64,000 nucleotides of DNA from UBA7067 sp051880615 (GTDB taxonomy: Bacteria; Bacillota; Clostridia; Oscillospirales; Acutalibacteraceae): assembly GCA_051880615.1 (NCBI GenBank), contig JBJEOH010000002.1, forward strand, positions 1 to 64,000. Reading direction: 5' to 3'. The notes beneath the pieces were generated by a model that had not been told where the DNA came from, did no database searches, and worked only from the letters and a program-made list of their open reading frames with translations. This document shows, piece after piece, positions 41,415-50,247 of the stretch. Position 1 is the first letter of the stretch. Every line of letters starts with the position of its first letter. The position numbers and the translations under genes were made by a program.

Positions 41415-42332
41415 ATGGACTGGACAGAGATAAAAATTGAGGTTTCCCTGCCCGACAGTGAACGGGCTCAGGCTGTTGCCCATATGGCTGTGCCCTACGG
41501 AATTTATGTTGAGGATTACTCAAACCTTGAATCTGAGGTGCTTGAAATAGCCAATATCGACCTTATCGACGAGGAGCTTCTGAAAAAGGACAGGGATAAA
41601 GCCGTTATTCATATATATGTATCGCCGGAGGATAACCCGAAAGAGGCGATGATGTTTTTAAGCGAGCGTTACAATGCTGAGGGAATAAAGCACAGTATAT
41701 CAACCGACTGCTGTAAGGAGGAAGATTGGCTGAACAACTGGAAACAGTACTTTCATCCTATTGAGGTCGGCGAAAAAATCCTTATTCGCCCCACTTGGCG
41801 TGACGACTATGAGCCAAACGGCAGAGTTGTATTAAACCTTGACCCCGGCATTGCGTTCGGAACGGGAACTCACGAAACAACAAGGCTGTGCCTGGAAGCG
41901 CTTGAAAGATATGTAACGGCAGATACAAAAATTCTCGATGTCGGCTGCGGCAGCGGAATTTTAGCGGTTGCGGCTTTGCTGCTCGGTGCTGAAAGCGCTG
42001 TAGGCGTAGATATTGACGAGATGGCGGTGAAAACTGCAAAGGAGAATGCTGAGCTCAACGGCGTTGGCGATAAGATAAAGGTCATTCACGGCAATCTGAC
42101 GGATAAGGTGAGCGGCAAATATAATGTTGTTGCGGCAAATATAGTTGCCGATGCTATTATCCTGCTGTCTGAGGATATAAAAAGCTTTATGAGCGACAAT
42201 GCTGTCTACATAATGAGCGGAATTATTGACAGCCGAGCAGACGATGTTCGCTCTGCAATTTCAGGATTATTTGAAATAATTGACGAGTACAGTGAAAACG
42301 GCTGGTTCTGTTTTGTGGCGAAGGCAAAATAA
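41415..42332 (+). CDS. prmA: ribosomal protein L11 methyltransferase
   Basis: This 305-residue SAM-dependent methyltransferase has an N-terminal L11-recognition domain and the SAM motif DVGCGSGILAVAA near residue 175, preceded by the family motif DPGIAFGTGTHETTRLCLEAL near 145. It trimethylates L11. It follows dnaJ by 18 nt, the common Firmicute arrangement, so it probably belongs to the heat-shock transcript. Confidence 0.95.
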   Translation: MDWTEIKIEVSLPDSERAQAVAHMAVPYGIYVEDYSNLESEVLEIANIDLIDEELLKKDRDKAVIHIYVSPEDNPKEAMMFLSERYNAEGIKHSISTDCCKEEDWLNNWKQYFHPIEVGEKILIRPTWRDDYEPNGRVVLNLDPGIAFGTGTHETTRLCLEALERYVTADTKILDVGCGSGILAVAALLLGAESAVGVDIDEMAVKTAKENAELNGVGDKIKVIHGNLTDKVSGKYNVVAANIVADAIILLSEDIKSFMSDNAVYIMSGIIDSRADDVRSAISGLFEIIDEYSENGWFCFVAKAK

Positions 42333-42448
42333 TACAACATATTTTTTAGATTAGTAATAATTTTGACACATTTTGCTGTTAGAATTAATCTGTTATATTC
42401 AGGCCGTCTGCAAAATTCAAGCGGCTGTTATCAGGAGGATAAAGCATT

Positions 42449-43114
42449 ATGAAAAAACCAACCAAGAGAGAGCAAATCAATTTAGTCTTTTCGGCAATAC
42501 TTATCTTAGGCTTTGGCGCTTGCGCCTATTTCTTCTCGGCAATGACAGGCAGCTCACTTGCTGACAATACTATTGGCAAGCTTGTTTATTTGCTGATATT
42601 TGTGCTGTTCGGAGCTATTCTTTTCTATGCGACAAGAGTAGGCGACGGCAAGCAGATTAAGCGTTTTAACATTGCATCACTTATTTTGGTGTGTCTCCCT
42701 GCAATTTATGTAATTCTCGCATATATGTTTGATTTTATGCCGTTGCACGCGCAAATCGGCACAAGCAATTCGGTAGCCGCAATTCTGGCGGCAGTTGCAC
42801 TGGGCTACGGTATTCCGTATACCTTCTTAAGCGGCTATGAAATCTTAGACGAGCAGGCTGAGAAAGAATCTGAGCAGACAGAACAAACATCAGAAGATGA
42901 CGGAGAGGTTGACTACTCAACAATCAAAACTCTTGACCTCGAAGTTCCCGAAAACCCGGATACTGCTGAAACAGACGGAGATGACAAGGAAAAGGCAGAC
43001 TCCGAGGAGGAATCTGAGACTGCTGACGAGGCAAAGAAAGACGGAAGCGACGAAATTTCTGAGGATACTGCTAAGACGATAGAGAGTATTCTAAACGAAA
43101 AAACAGATAAATAA
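42449..43114 (+). CDS. membrane protein with acidic cytoplasmic tail
   Basis: This 221-residue protein has four predicted transmembrane segments (near 12-32, 46-65, 80-100 and 108-128) followed by about 85 residues that are strongly acidic and rich in Glu, Asp, Thr and Ser. AGGAGG lies upstream of the ATG. The acidic tail resembles in composition the large acidic protein at the right end of the window. It precedes the mrp gene by 18 nt and could be co-transcribed with it. Family not recognised. Confidence 0.7.
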   Translation: MKKPTKREQINLVFSAILILGFGACAYFFSAMTGSSLADNTIGKLVYLLIFVLFGAILFYATRVGDGKQIKRFNIASLILVCLPAIYVILAYMFDFMPLHAQIGTSNSVAAILAAVALGYGIPYTFLSGYEILDEQAEKESEQTEQTSEDDGEVDYSTIKTLDLEVPENPDTAETDGDDKEKADSEEESETADEAKKDGSDEISEDTAKTIESILNEKTDK

Positions 43115-43132
43115 CATTAAGGAGATTTATAA

Positions 43133-43972
43133 ATGTCAGAATGTTCACACGATTGCAGCAGCTGCGGCGAAAGCTGTTCATCGAGAAAGCAACCGAAGGA
43201 TTTTATCGAAAAGCTCAACGAGCTTTCAAATGTTAAAAAGGTTATCGGTGTTGTAAGCGGCAAGGGTGGAGTAGGTAAATCAATGATAACATCGGTTCTT
43301 GCCGTGCTTTTTAATCGCAGAGGATATAAGACGGCTGTGCTTGACGCCGATATAACAGGTCCTTCAATACCGAAAGCTTTTGGTATAAACAAGGAAAAGG
43401 CAAAGGGCAGTGAATTTGGTCTTTTGCCGGTGCAGACAAAAACGGGTATTGATGTTATGTCGGTCAATCTGCTTTTACCGAACGAGTCTGACCCGGTTAT
43501 CTGGAGAGGACCCGTTATCGGCGGAACGGTAAAGCAGTTCTGGACGGACACAATCTGGAAGGATATTGACTATATGTTTGTCGATATGCCGCCGGGAACA
43601 GGCGATGTGCCGCTGACTGTATTCCAGTCGATACCTGTTGACGGTATTGTTGTTGTCACCTCGCCGCAGGAGCTTGTTTCTATGATAGTCGGCAAGGCTG
43701 TAAAAATGGCGAAGATGATGAATATTCCTATTCTCGGCATTGTTGAGAATATGAGCTATTTTGAGTGTCCCGACTGCGGCAATCGCCACAGCATATACGG
43801 CGAAAGCCATATTGACGAGGTTGCGGAGAATTTCGGTATTGATGTTTTAGCCAAGCTGCCGATTGATTCTCAGCTTGCAAAATGCGCCGACACAGGCACA
43901 ATAGAGCTTTTTAACCGCAGCTGTCTTGACAATGCGGCGGATGTTATTGAAAGTAAAACTGCAATAAATTAA
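43133..43972 (+). CDS. Mrp/NBP35-family ATP-binding protein
   Basis: This 279-residue P-loop protein of the MinD/Mrp group acts as a carrier for Fe-S cluster assembly. The deviant Walker A motif SGKGGVGKS lies near residue 42, the family motif DADITGPSIPKAFG near 75, and DMPPGTGDVPLTVFQS near 152. A CxxC pair (CPDCG) near 210 can bind a bridging cluster, and the first 20 residues carry an extra Cys-rich stretch (CSHDCSSCGESC), as in NBP35-like members. It ends at a strong bidirectional terminator. Confidence 0.92.
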   Translation: MSECSHDCSSCGESCSSRKQPKDFIEKLNELSNVKKVIGVVSGKGGVGKSMITSVLAVLFNRRGYKTAVLDADITGPSIPKAFGINKEKAKGSEFGLLPVQTKTGIDVMSVNLLLPNESDPVIWRGPVIGGTVKQFWTDTIWKDIDYMFVDMPPGTGDVPLTVFQSIPVDGIVVVTSPQELVSMIVGKAVKMAKMMNIPILGIVENMSYFECPDCGNRHSIYGESHIDEVAENFGIDVLAKLPIDSQLAKCADTGTIELFNRSCLDNAADVIESKTAIN

Positions 43973-43980
43973 TAAAATAA

Positions 43981-44014
43981 CGGCAGCAGTAAGGAGTTTT
44001 TCTTACTGCTGCCG
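43981..44014. terminator. bidirectional terminator between convergent genes
   Basis: A perfect 13-bp GC-rich stem (43981-43993 and 44002-44014) is followed by CTTTTT to the right and preceded by an A-rich stretch to the left. It ends the Mrp gene and the convergent DUF2079 gene. Confidence 0.9.
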
Positions 44015-44034
44015 CTTTTTACTTGGGTTTGCTC

Positions 44035-46146
44035 TTAGCGGTTCTTCATTTTATATAGCTGCATATCGCCGGCATGCCCTATCATAGTATAATCATCGCC
44101 CATAAAAGTAGTGAGGTTGTTTGTGTTCTTCTCTACATCCAGACGGTAGACGAGCATATATTCTGTCTTTTTGCTCTCGCTGTAATAATTCGGGTATTGA
44201 TATAGGTTCTTGAACTGATACATATGCGGAATATAATATCCGTTTGCCGTAACCTCAGCTTCCTTGGGAATAGTATTGATTAGCTCGGTGTATTGCTCGT
44301 TCATATCGTGGTTGCTTACCGCTACATCAATATAATATGCGCTTCTTGGGACGATAAGCGAAAAGCTCATTACAATGCACATTGCAAGGCTGAACATTAG
44401 AATTTTGTTCTGCACGCTGCGCTTTGCGCCTGCAATAACAATAATCGTCATAAATATTATCAGTGCCGCAGCACCGTAGGTGTATTGGAAGCCTATATCG
44501 TATTGGTACTGCCAGTTTGGCATAAGGTCAACCGCAAGCATCGGGATAAATAATACAAGCATTGACTTTTTCTCGCTTAAGAAAGGCGCAAAGGCAACCG
44601 GCAGCAGCATCCACACCATAAAGATTATTTTATCGTGTGTGAACACCTGAGATAGAAGATAACCGAAGTTTGCAAGACAGTTTTTTACAACTGCTCCGAG
44701 TCCGCTTTCGCCGTCAGCCATATAATTTGCAAGTCTGTCATCCATTATTCCGCTTCCGAGAGCCGCTACAACCGAGCTTGCTATCAGAAAATAAATAACC
44801 GCGACGGCAAACATACAGCCGCCGACAATATACTTTTTGCGTGTTAATATGAGGAAAAGCGCAATAGCCATAATGTATATTGCAGCATCTTCCTTTACGC
44901 CAAGCGTAAGCAGGCAGAAAACGGCAGTGCCGATAAGGTTTTCTTTTAGAATAAAATACAGTGCCCATAGAATAAGTACGGTAAGAAACTTGTTTTCGTG
45001 AAAATCGTACAGACAGCCGTTTGCAAGCGAGGGGAAGAAAATATAAATAATACTCATTACCGCCGTTATGATGTTTGACAGCTTTAAGTGCTTGCAGATA
45101 AGCACGACGGGAATTACGCCGATTGCCACAAATGCCGCCTGAATAACAAGCAGTGTTTCGGGGCGTGGGCAAAGCATATAAAACGGCAGCAGCAGATAAT
45201 AAAACGGACTGAAATGCACGCCGAAGTGCGACATCAGGGTGTTGCGCTCAACTGTAGTGTCGGCAAGTCCTGTTGTGCGCATATTTTCAAACATCTGTGT
45301 GAATATTCCGAAATCAAAATTGTGGGACATATATGCGCTGTATCTTGCTATGCAGGCGGTAGAGACTATTACGGTAAAAAGCGCTATTCCCACTCCGGCT
45401 GTCGTCCATACTGCAAATTTAGGCAGGGCGATACTCGTGATGTTCAGCTTATCGCCCTTGCAAATCCACGCGACTATAAAGAACATAACTAAGCCAACGG
45501 CAATGTTCATATAAATGTTTGAGGCATTCTCATCGCCCAATACGCACCCCTTATAAGCGAGCGTACTGCCGAACAGAATAGCCGAAACAAGCAGCGCACA
45601 AGGGATAAGCCGTTTGCTTTTCATTATTACGGCTACCAAAACGAGAAGGGCGAAAACCGTCAGGGTGGCTCCGAACAGGACAGACAGGCTGATGCTTGCT
45701 ATAAAGGAAATGTCCTTGTAGCTGCCGTCAGTTGTAATAAGCGTCATAAAGCTGCCGAAACAGAAGCCGGTGCATAAAGCGGCGAATATGTAATCAATCG
45801 GCATAAAGCTGAAAAAGCGCTTAACCATTGCGGCAGCGGCATCTATTGAAAATTGGCTGTCAACGGTTTGCTTTTTGTTTTCCGATGTAACTGCCGGCTC
45901 GGTGCTTGCGCTGTCATATGTGTTGACATCGCTGATTTCCTCTGCTTCAAGATCTGAAATCAGAGCGTCACATTCGGCGAGTATAGCTTCGCTTTGAGCC
46001 AATATTGCTTCATCTTCGCCTTCATCAAGCGAAGTGCTGTTTCCTGTGTCGGCACTATCGCTGTTCGAACGAGGAGTGCTATCGCCTAACGGTAATATTT
46101 CATCAGAAAAGTCTGAACTCTTTGTCGGCTTTTCTTTGTTGTCCAT
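44035..46146 (-). CDS. DUF2079 polytopic membrane protein
   Basis: This 703-residue protein has an acidic, Ser/Glu-rich cytoplasmic N-terminus of about 105 residues. About 13 transmembrane segments follow, with the large outside segment carrying SHNFDFGIFTQMFENM and NTLMSHFGVHFSPFYYLLLPFY, typical of the DUF2079 family. These proteins look like GT-C glycosyltransferases and may add sugars to lipid-linked or surface polymers, but the reaction is unproven. The Asp in FDFGIF and the His pair in SHFGVHFSP are the best candidates for catalytic residues. It stands alone between terminators. Confidence 0.85.
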   Translation of the reverse strand: MDNKEKPTKSSDFSDEILPLGDSTPRSNSDSADTGNSTSLDEGEDEAILAQSEAILAECDALISDLEAEEISDVNTYDSASTEPAVTSENKKQTVDSQFSIDAAAAMVKRFFSFMPIDYIFAALCTGFCFGSFMTLITTDGSYKDISFIASISLSVLFGATLTVFALLVLVAVIMKSKRLIPCALLVSAILFGSTLAYKGCVLGDENASNIYMNIAVGLVMFFIVAWICKGDKLNITSIALPKFAVWTTAGVGIALFTVIVSTACIARYSAYMSHNFDFGIFTQMFENMRTTGLADTTVERNTLMSHFGVHFSPFYYLLLPFYMLCPRPETLLVIQAAFVAIGVIPVVLICKHLKLSNIITAVMSIIYIFFPSLANGCLYDFHENKFLTVLILWALYFILKENLIGTAVFCLLTLGVKEDAAIYIMAIALFLILTRKKYIVGGCMFAVAVIYFLIASSVVAALGSGIMDDRLANYMADGESGLGAVVKNCLANFGYLLSQVFTHDKIIFMVWMLLPVAFAPFLSEKKSMLVLFIPMLAVDLMPNWQYQYDIGFQYTYGAAALIIFMTIIVIAGAKRSVQNKILMFSLAMCIVMSFSLIVPRSAYYIDVAVSNHDMNEQYTELINTIPKEAEVTANGYYIPHMYQFKNLYQYPNYYSESKKTEYMLVYRLDVEKNTNNLTTFMGDDYTMIGHAGDMQLYKMKNR

Positions 46147-46265
46147 AAAATCACATCCTAAAAAATCTCAATTAATATGTTACATTAATCTACAGTTTTT
46201 TTCAACTTGTTTGCCGCTTGAAACTGAAAAATTTTAATCCGAAAACAAAATTAGGACATAAAACA

Positions 46266-46294
46266 GCCGTTCACACGACACGCGTATGAACGGC
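46266..46294 (-). terminator. terminator of the 49-residue membrane peptide gene
   Basis: Arms GCCGTTCA and TGAACGGC (46266-46273 and 46287-46294) are followed on the minus strand by TGTTTT. It lies 37 nt after the small gene. Confidence 0.6.
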
Positions 46295-46330
46295 ATACAT
46301 TGACAGATTAAGATTATAAAATGTCAAGGC

Positions 46331-46480
46331 TTACTGGATTGAGCCTTCAAGATACTTCTCAAGCTCCTCGTCGTCCTTCTTTTTCTTTTCTTTTATTACA
46401 AAGAAAGCAAAAGCAGCAGCGGCGATTGCCAAAATTGAGCTTGCAATAGCTATTAATGTGATAAGTTTGCTTTTTTTCAT
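46331..46480 (-). CDS. 49-residue single-pass membrane peptide
   Basis: A short gene: GGAGG lies 9 nt before ATG 46480. The product has a Lys start, one hydrophobic segment (residues 6-29, rich in Ala and Ile), a KEKKKK stop-transfer stretch and an acidic helical tail ending in GSIQ. The stop is followed by a terminator hairpin. This is a complete transcription unit and probably a genuine membrane microprotein or a small YtxH-like regulator. No family recognised. Confidence 0.6.
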   Translation of the reverse strand: MKKSKLITLIAIASSILAIAAAAFAFFVIKEKKKKDDEELEKYLEGSIQ

Positions 46481-46759
46481 AACTTTTAACCTCCGCCCGA
46501 GAGTTTTATTATGTATATATCATAACCATTATTTTGAAAAAAGTCAACCGCTAAATGCCTTGGGAATAAATTTAATCTTCTGTTAATATTTTGTTTTATG
46601 CAGGCTTTGGCAACAGCGCATTAATGTCTGATCAAGGGAGGTTAAAATTACAAGAGGGATTTGAGAAATTGTCGAAACAGGTTGACAAGGTAGGTGTTAA
46701 AGGGTAAAATAAGAGAAAATATTGGGGGTGAATATCCCCTGAATCTTTTGGAGGTTGAA

Positions 46760-47230
46760 ATGAAAAAAATTTACAGTGCCTCGGCTTTATTATTGGCGAT
46801 AATTGGTGTGTTTGTATTTGCCGGCTGCTCATCGCAGGCAAAAGATGTTGACCTTAAAAATGTGATGCAGACAATCAACAGCGAATACAAAATTGACTCA
46901 ACAACCGAAATTGCAGACAAATCAAGATTAAAAACTCTGTATCAGATTGATGAGGCTGATGTTGAAAGCTTCGCGGCTGAAATTGACGAGCAGGGTATGA
47001 ATGAAATTATACTTGTAAAGGCAGTTGACGCTGACGCCGCAAAAAGAGTATCGGATAAGCTTCAGATTCGTCTGAACAGCAAAAGAAGCCTTGCGGCAAG
47101 CTATGATGCGGAAACTCTTGATCTTATCAAGAAGTGCGAGGTTGCCACGAACGACAATGTATATGTAAGGCTTATTGTTACAGAAGATGTTGAATCTGTT
47201 GTTGAAACCTATAACGGATTCTTTAAGTAA
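46760..47230 (+). CDS. DUF4358-like lipoprotein, first copy
   Basis: This 156-residue predicted lipoprotein has lipobox FAGC at about residue 22. The mature part follows the plan of DUF4358 proteins: helix with INSEYKID, then LKTLYQIDEADVESFAAEI, then EIILVKAVDADAAKRVSDKLQIRL, then EVATNDNVYVRLIVTEDVESVVETYNGFF. The ATG at 46760 has GGAGG 5 nt upstream and gives a proper signal peptide; the earlier in-frame ATG at 46694 does not. It is a paralogue of the lipoprotein at 48234-48722, and the two flank an SGNH hydrolase upstream of the MBOAT/DHHW pair. Function unknown. Confidence 0.8.
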   Translation: MKKIYSASALLLAIIGVFVFAGCSSQAKDVDLKNVMQTINSEYKIDSTTEIADKSRLKTLYQIDEADVESFAAEIDEQGMNEIILVKAVDADAAKRVSDKLQIRLNSKRSLAASYDAETLDLIKKCEVATNDNVYVRLIVTEDVESVVETYNGFFK

Positions 47231-47270
47231 TCCGCAAATTGTATGTTGATTTTGCGGGGGATGATGAAAG

Positions 47271-48212
47271 ATGGAAGAGAAAAATAACAGGGACGAGATA
47301 ACGCAGCAAGCACACAGCAGAGAATATTACCGTTCGCGTGCAGTACAGAGAAAGCGCGCAAGAGAGCTTAAGAAAAGGCGCAGAAGAATGGTAACAGTTG
47401 CGGTGGTGGCGCTTATACTGGTGATAGTTTTGCTGATTACAACGGTAAACTGCATAGGCGGCTGCGTAAACTCAGGCAGCGTAAAGACATCTGCTACAGC
47501 AGGAACAGCTTCAAATCCGACTGAGCCTGCATCTAAAGCCACTGAGCCGTCAACAGCTGCATCAGTTAACGCTGACGGAAGCGTCAGCCCTGAGTATTTT
47601 GACGATGCAGTGTTTGTGGGTGACAGTGTGACCCTGAGCTTTTCAATGTATGTTGAAAGTCAGCGAGAAAGCGGAGAAACCTGCCTTGGCAAGGCGTATA
47701 TCCTCTCGGCGGGAAGCCTTGGATATGTTAATTCTGCACTGCCGGTAGGCGATGAGAACTGTGTTCTGCCGATTTATCAGGGTGTTCAGCAGCCGATAGA
47801 GGACAGCATAGCTCAGATAGGTGCGAAAAAGGTTTACATAATGCTTGGTATGAACGATATCGGAGCGTATGATTTTGACTATGTAATGGAAAGCGTGAAG
47901 GCAAGAATCGGCGCAATAAAGGACAAATCGCCGGATGCGAAGATATATATTCAGTCTGTTACCCCGCGTATTAAGGAGGTTCAGGATGAATACCTTAACA
48001 ATGAGCTTATCAGAAGCTTTAACGAGCGAATGAAATCCTATGCACAGCAAAACAATTATCCCTATCTTGATATTTATTCGGCTCTGGCTGATGAGGGCGG
48101 CTATTTAAGAGAGGATTTCTGCGGTGACCCGGACAGTATGGGTATGCACCTGACAATGGCTGCAGACGCCGCATGGGAGGAATATCTCCTGAAGCACCCG
48201 GAGGGAAAATAA
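47271..48212 (+). CDS. membrane-anchored SGNH/GDSL hydrolase
   Basis: This 313-residue protein has a basic cytoplasmic N-terminus (about 38 residues), one membrane segment near 39-60, a Thr/Ser/Ala linker to about 100 and an extracellular SGNH hydrolase domain. Block I is FVGDSVTLS (catalytic Ser), the Gly block is in LSAGSLG, block III is LGMNDIGAYD (Asn) and block V is MGMHLT (His). Such enzymes remove or transfer acyl groups. Its neighbours (MBOAT and DHHW proteins) suggest a role in O-acetylation of a cell-wall polymer. Confidence 0.88.
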   Translation: MEEKNNRDEITQQAHSREYYRSRAVQRKRARELKKRRRRMVTVAVVALILVIVLLITTVNCIGGCVNSGSVKTSATAGTASNPTEPASKATEPSTAASVNADGSVSPEYFDDAVFVGDSVTLSFSMYVESQRESGETCLGKAYILSAGSLGYVNSALPVGDENCVLPIYQGVQQPIEDSIAQIGAKKVYIMLGMNDIGAYDFDYVMESVKARIGAIKDKSPDAKIYIQSVTPRIKEVQDEYLNNELIRSFNERMKSYAQQNNYPYLDIYSALADEGGYLREDFCGDPDSMGMHLTMAADAAWEEYLLKHPEGK

Positions 48213-48233
48213 CAATATAAAAGGAGTAAAAAT

Positions 48234-48722
48234 ATGAAAATCAGGACTGTTTCAAAAACGGTAATTTTGCTTATGCTCGCGGCTTTGACTGCTCTGTCAG
48301 TTTGTGCCTGCGGCGGTGACGGAGGGAAAACCCCGGCGGTTGCCGATATTGCACAGGCGATAATCGACCAGTATCCGCTGTCTGACGCAATGAGTCAGGT
48401 TTCCGGCGAGGACAAGATAAAGAATGTATATGGCTTTGATGCTGCTGATTACACTGAGATTGCGGCATATGTAAACAATTCGGGAACCGACCAGGACGAG
48501 ATAGTTATAGTCAAGGCAACAAGCTCTGACGCAGTAAATTCAATCAAGGAAAAGCTTGAAAACAGAATGACTGCCAAACTGAACTCGACAAAAAATTATC
48601 TCCCCGAGCAGTATGATATGATAAGTAAGTGCGAGGTTGCCCAAAAAGGCGACTATGTGAGAATGATTATTTCTCCGAACGCCGAAGAAATGGTTAAAAT
48701 ATTCAACTCACAGTTTGAATAA
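48234..48722 (+). CDS. DUF4358-like lipoprotein, second copy
   Basis: This 162-residue predicted lipoprotein has lipobox SVCAC (Cys near 23). It has the same domain plan as 46760-47230: IIDQYPLSDAM, IKNVYGFDAADYTEIAAYV, EIVIVKATSSDAVNSIKEKLENRM, CEVAQKGDYVRMIISPNAEEMVKIFNSQF. AAAAGGAG precedes the ATG. It follows the SGNH hydrolase by 21 nt and is separated from the MBOAT gene by a hairpin. The repeated presence of this family here points to a structural role in the acylation complex, which is inference. Confidence 0.8.
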   Translation: MKIRTVSKTVILLMLAALTALSVCACGGDGGKTPAVADIAQAIIDQYPLSDAMSQVSGEDKIKNVYGFDAADYTEIAAYVNNSGTDQDEIVIVKATSSDAVNSIKEKLENRMTAKLNSTKNYLPEQYDMISKCEVAQKGDYVRMIISPNAEEMVKIFNSQFE

Positions 48723-48752
48723 TAATTCGTATATATTATGATTTGACGCTTG

Positions 48753-48790
48753 AACCTGACAGCGGCAGGGTTTACCCGCCTGTCAGGTTA
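48753..48790 (+). terminator. hairpin between the DUF4358-like and MBOAT genes
   Basis: A 10-bp stem (AACCTGACAG and CTGTCAGGTT) has an inner GC-rich hairpin and lies 30 nt after the lipoprotein stop. It is followed by AAATCTTTAT rather than a clean T-run, so it is probably a partial terminator. Confidence 0.6.
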
Positions 48791-48832
48791 AATCTTTATA
48801 AAACATCTTGCAAAGAGGAGTGATTGGGGCGA

Positions 48833-50227
48833 ATGATATTCTCAAGCCTGTTGTTTCTATTTTTATTTCTGCCCGTGACATTACTTGTGTATTATGTGGT
48901 GCCCAGAGCGTATAAAAATGTCTTTCTGTTTCTTATAAGTCTTTTGTTCTACGGCTGGGGCGAGCCGATGTTTGTATTTTTGATGCTCGCATCTATATTT
49001 ATCAACTATATTCACGCATATCTGATTGACAAGCATAAAGAGAACCGTTCCTTTGGAAAAAAGCTTGTTATTTCGTCGGTTATCATAAATCTGGCGCTTC
49101 TGGGGTTCTTTAAGTATGCCGGATTTATCGGCGATACGCTCAATATGGTTATGCCGTTTTTGAATATTCCGATAATATCAATTCCGCTTCCTATAGGAAT
49201 TTCGTTCTACACATTCCAGACTATGTCCTGTGTTATTGATGTTTACCGCGGTGATGCACCGGCAAAGAAGAATTTTATAACCTTTGGTACATATGTTGTG
49301 CTTTTTCCGCAGCTTATCGCAGGACCTATTGTCCGTTATAAGGATGTTGCCGACCAGCTTGATAACCGCCGCGAAAATATGGACCAGTTTGTTAGCGGCG
49401 TAAAGCTGTTTATGGTCGGTATGGGCAAAAAGATACTCGTAGCAAATCAGATGGGTTTGCTGTGGGACAGTATACGGGCAACGGAAAGTCAGGGTGTTCT
49501 CGGCAGCTGGATAGGAATAATAGCATATTCTATGCAGATATACTTCGATTTCAGCGGATATTCCGATATGGCTATCGGTCTGGGCAGAATGCTCGGCTTT
49601 GAGTTCCTGAAAAACTTTGACTATCCGTACATCTCAAAAACAATCACCGAATTTTGGCGACGCTGGCATATTTCGCTCAGCACATGGTTCAAGGAGTATG
49701 TTTATATACCTCTCGGAGGCAACAGAAAGGGTGTTCCAAGGCAGATTATCAATTTGCTTATCGTTTGGGGCTGCACAGGCTTCTGGCACGGCGCATCATT
49801 GAACTTCCTCCTGTGGGGACTTTATTTCGGCGTTATTCTCATCATTGAAAAGTTTGTGCTTATGCGATTTTTGCAAAAGCTCCCGGCGATAATTCAGCAT
49901 ATATACGCGCTGTTTCTTATCTGCATCGGATGGGTTATATTCTATTTTGAGGATTTCGGTGAGATGATGAGCTTTCTCGGTAGCCTGTTTAATCCTGCCG
50001 GCGGACTTATCGGCAGCGATGCTCTGCATATCGTTGTTTCATACATTCCGCTTTTGGCGGTTGGAATTCTTGCCTGCACTCCTCTTGCAAACAAAATTTA
50101 TCAAAAAATCAAGGGTTGGCAGTACATATGGATTCCCGAATCGGGTCTTTGCCTCGGCGGATTGCTGCTTTGCACAGCTTCGCTTGTGAGTCAGAGCTAT
50201 AACCCCTTTATCTATTTCAGGTTTTAA
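48833..50227 (+). CDS. MBOAT-family O-acyltransferase (AlgI/DltB type)
   Basis: This 464-residue membrane enzyme has about ten transmembrane segments. The family landmarks are EFWRRWHISLSTWFKEYVYIP (near residue 277) and the catalytic His in WGCTGFWHGASLNFLLWGLYFG (near 320). It moves acyl groups, usually acetyl or D-alanyl, across the membrane for attachment to a polysaccharide or teichoic acid. ATG 48833 is preferred over TTG 48824. The DHHW protein encoded 20 nt downstream is the usual partner that completes the transfer outside. No dltA/C/D genes are nearby, so O-acetylation is more likely than D-alanylation. Confidence 0.93.
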   Translation: MIFSSLLFLFLFLPVTLLVYYVVPRAYKNVFLFLISLLFYGWGEPMFVFLMLASIFINYIHAYLIDKHKENRSFGKKLVISSVIINLALLGFFKYAGFIGDTLNMVMPFLNIPIISIPLPIGISFYTFQTMSCVIDVYRGDAPAKKNFITFGTYVVLFPQLIAGPIVRYKDVADQLDNRRENMDQFVSGVKLFMVGMGKKILVANQMGLLWDSIRATESQGVLGSWIGIIAYSMQIYFDFSGYSDMAIGLGRMLGFEFLKNFDYPYISKTITEFWRRWHISLSTWFKEYVYIPLGGNRKGVPRQIINLLIVWGCTGFWHGASLNFLLWGLYFGVILIIEKFVLMRFLQKLPAIIQHIYALFLICIGWVIFYFEDFGEMMSFLGSLFNPAGGLIGSDALHIVVSYIPLLAVGILACTPLANKIYQKIKGWQYIWIPESGLCLGGLLLCTASLVSQSYNPFIYFRF

Positions 50228-50247
50228 TGAAAGGAAGATAAGCTAAA

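Noticed and set aside
45088..45492. 134-codon plus-strand frame inside the DUF2079 gene
   Set aside because: It is a shadow of a long membrane-protein gene, with no ribosome site and Cys/His-rich composition typical of reverse frames.
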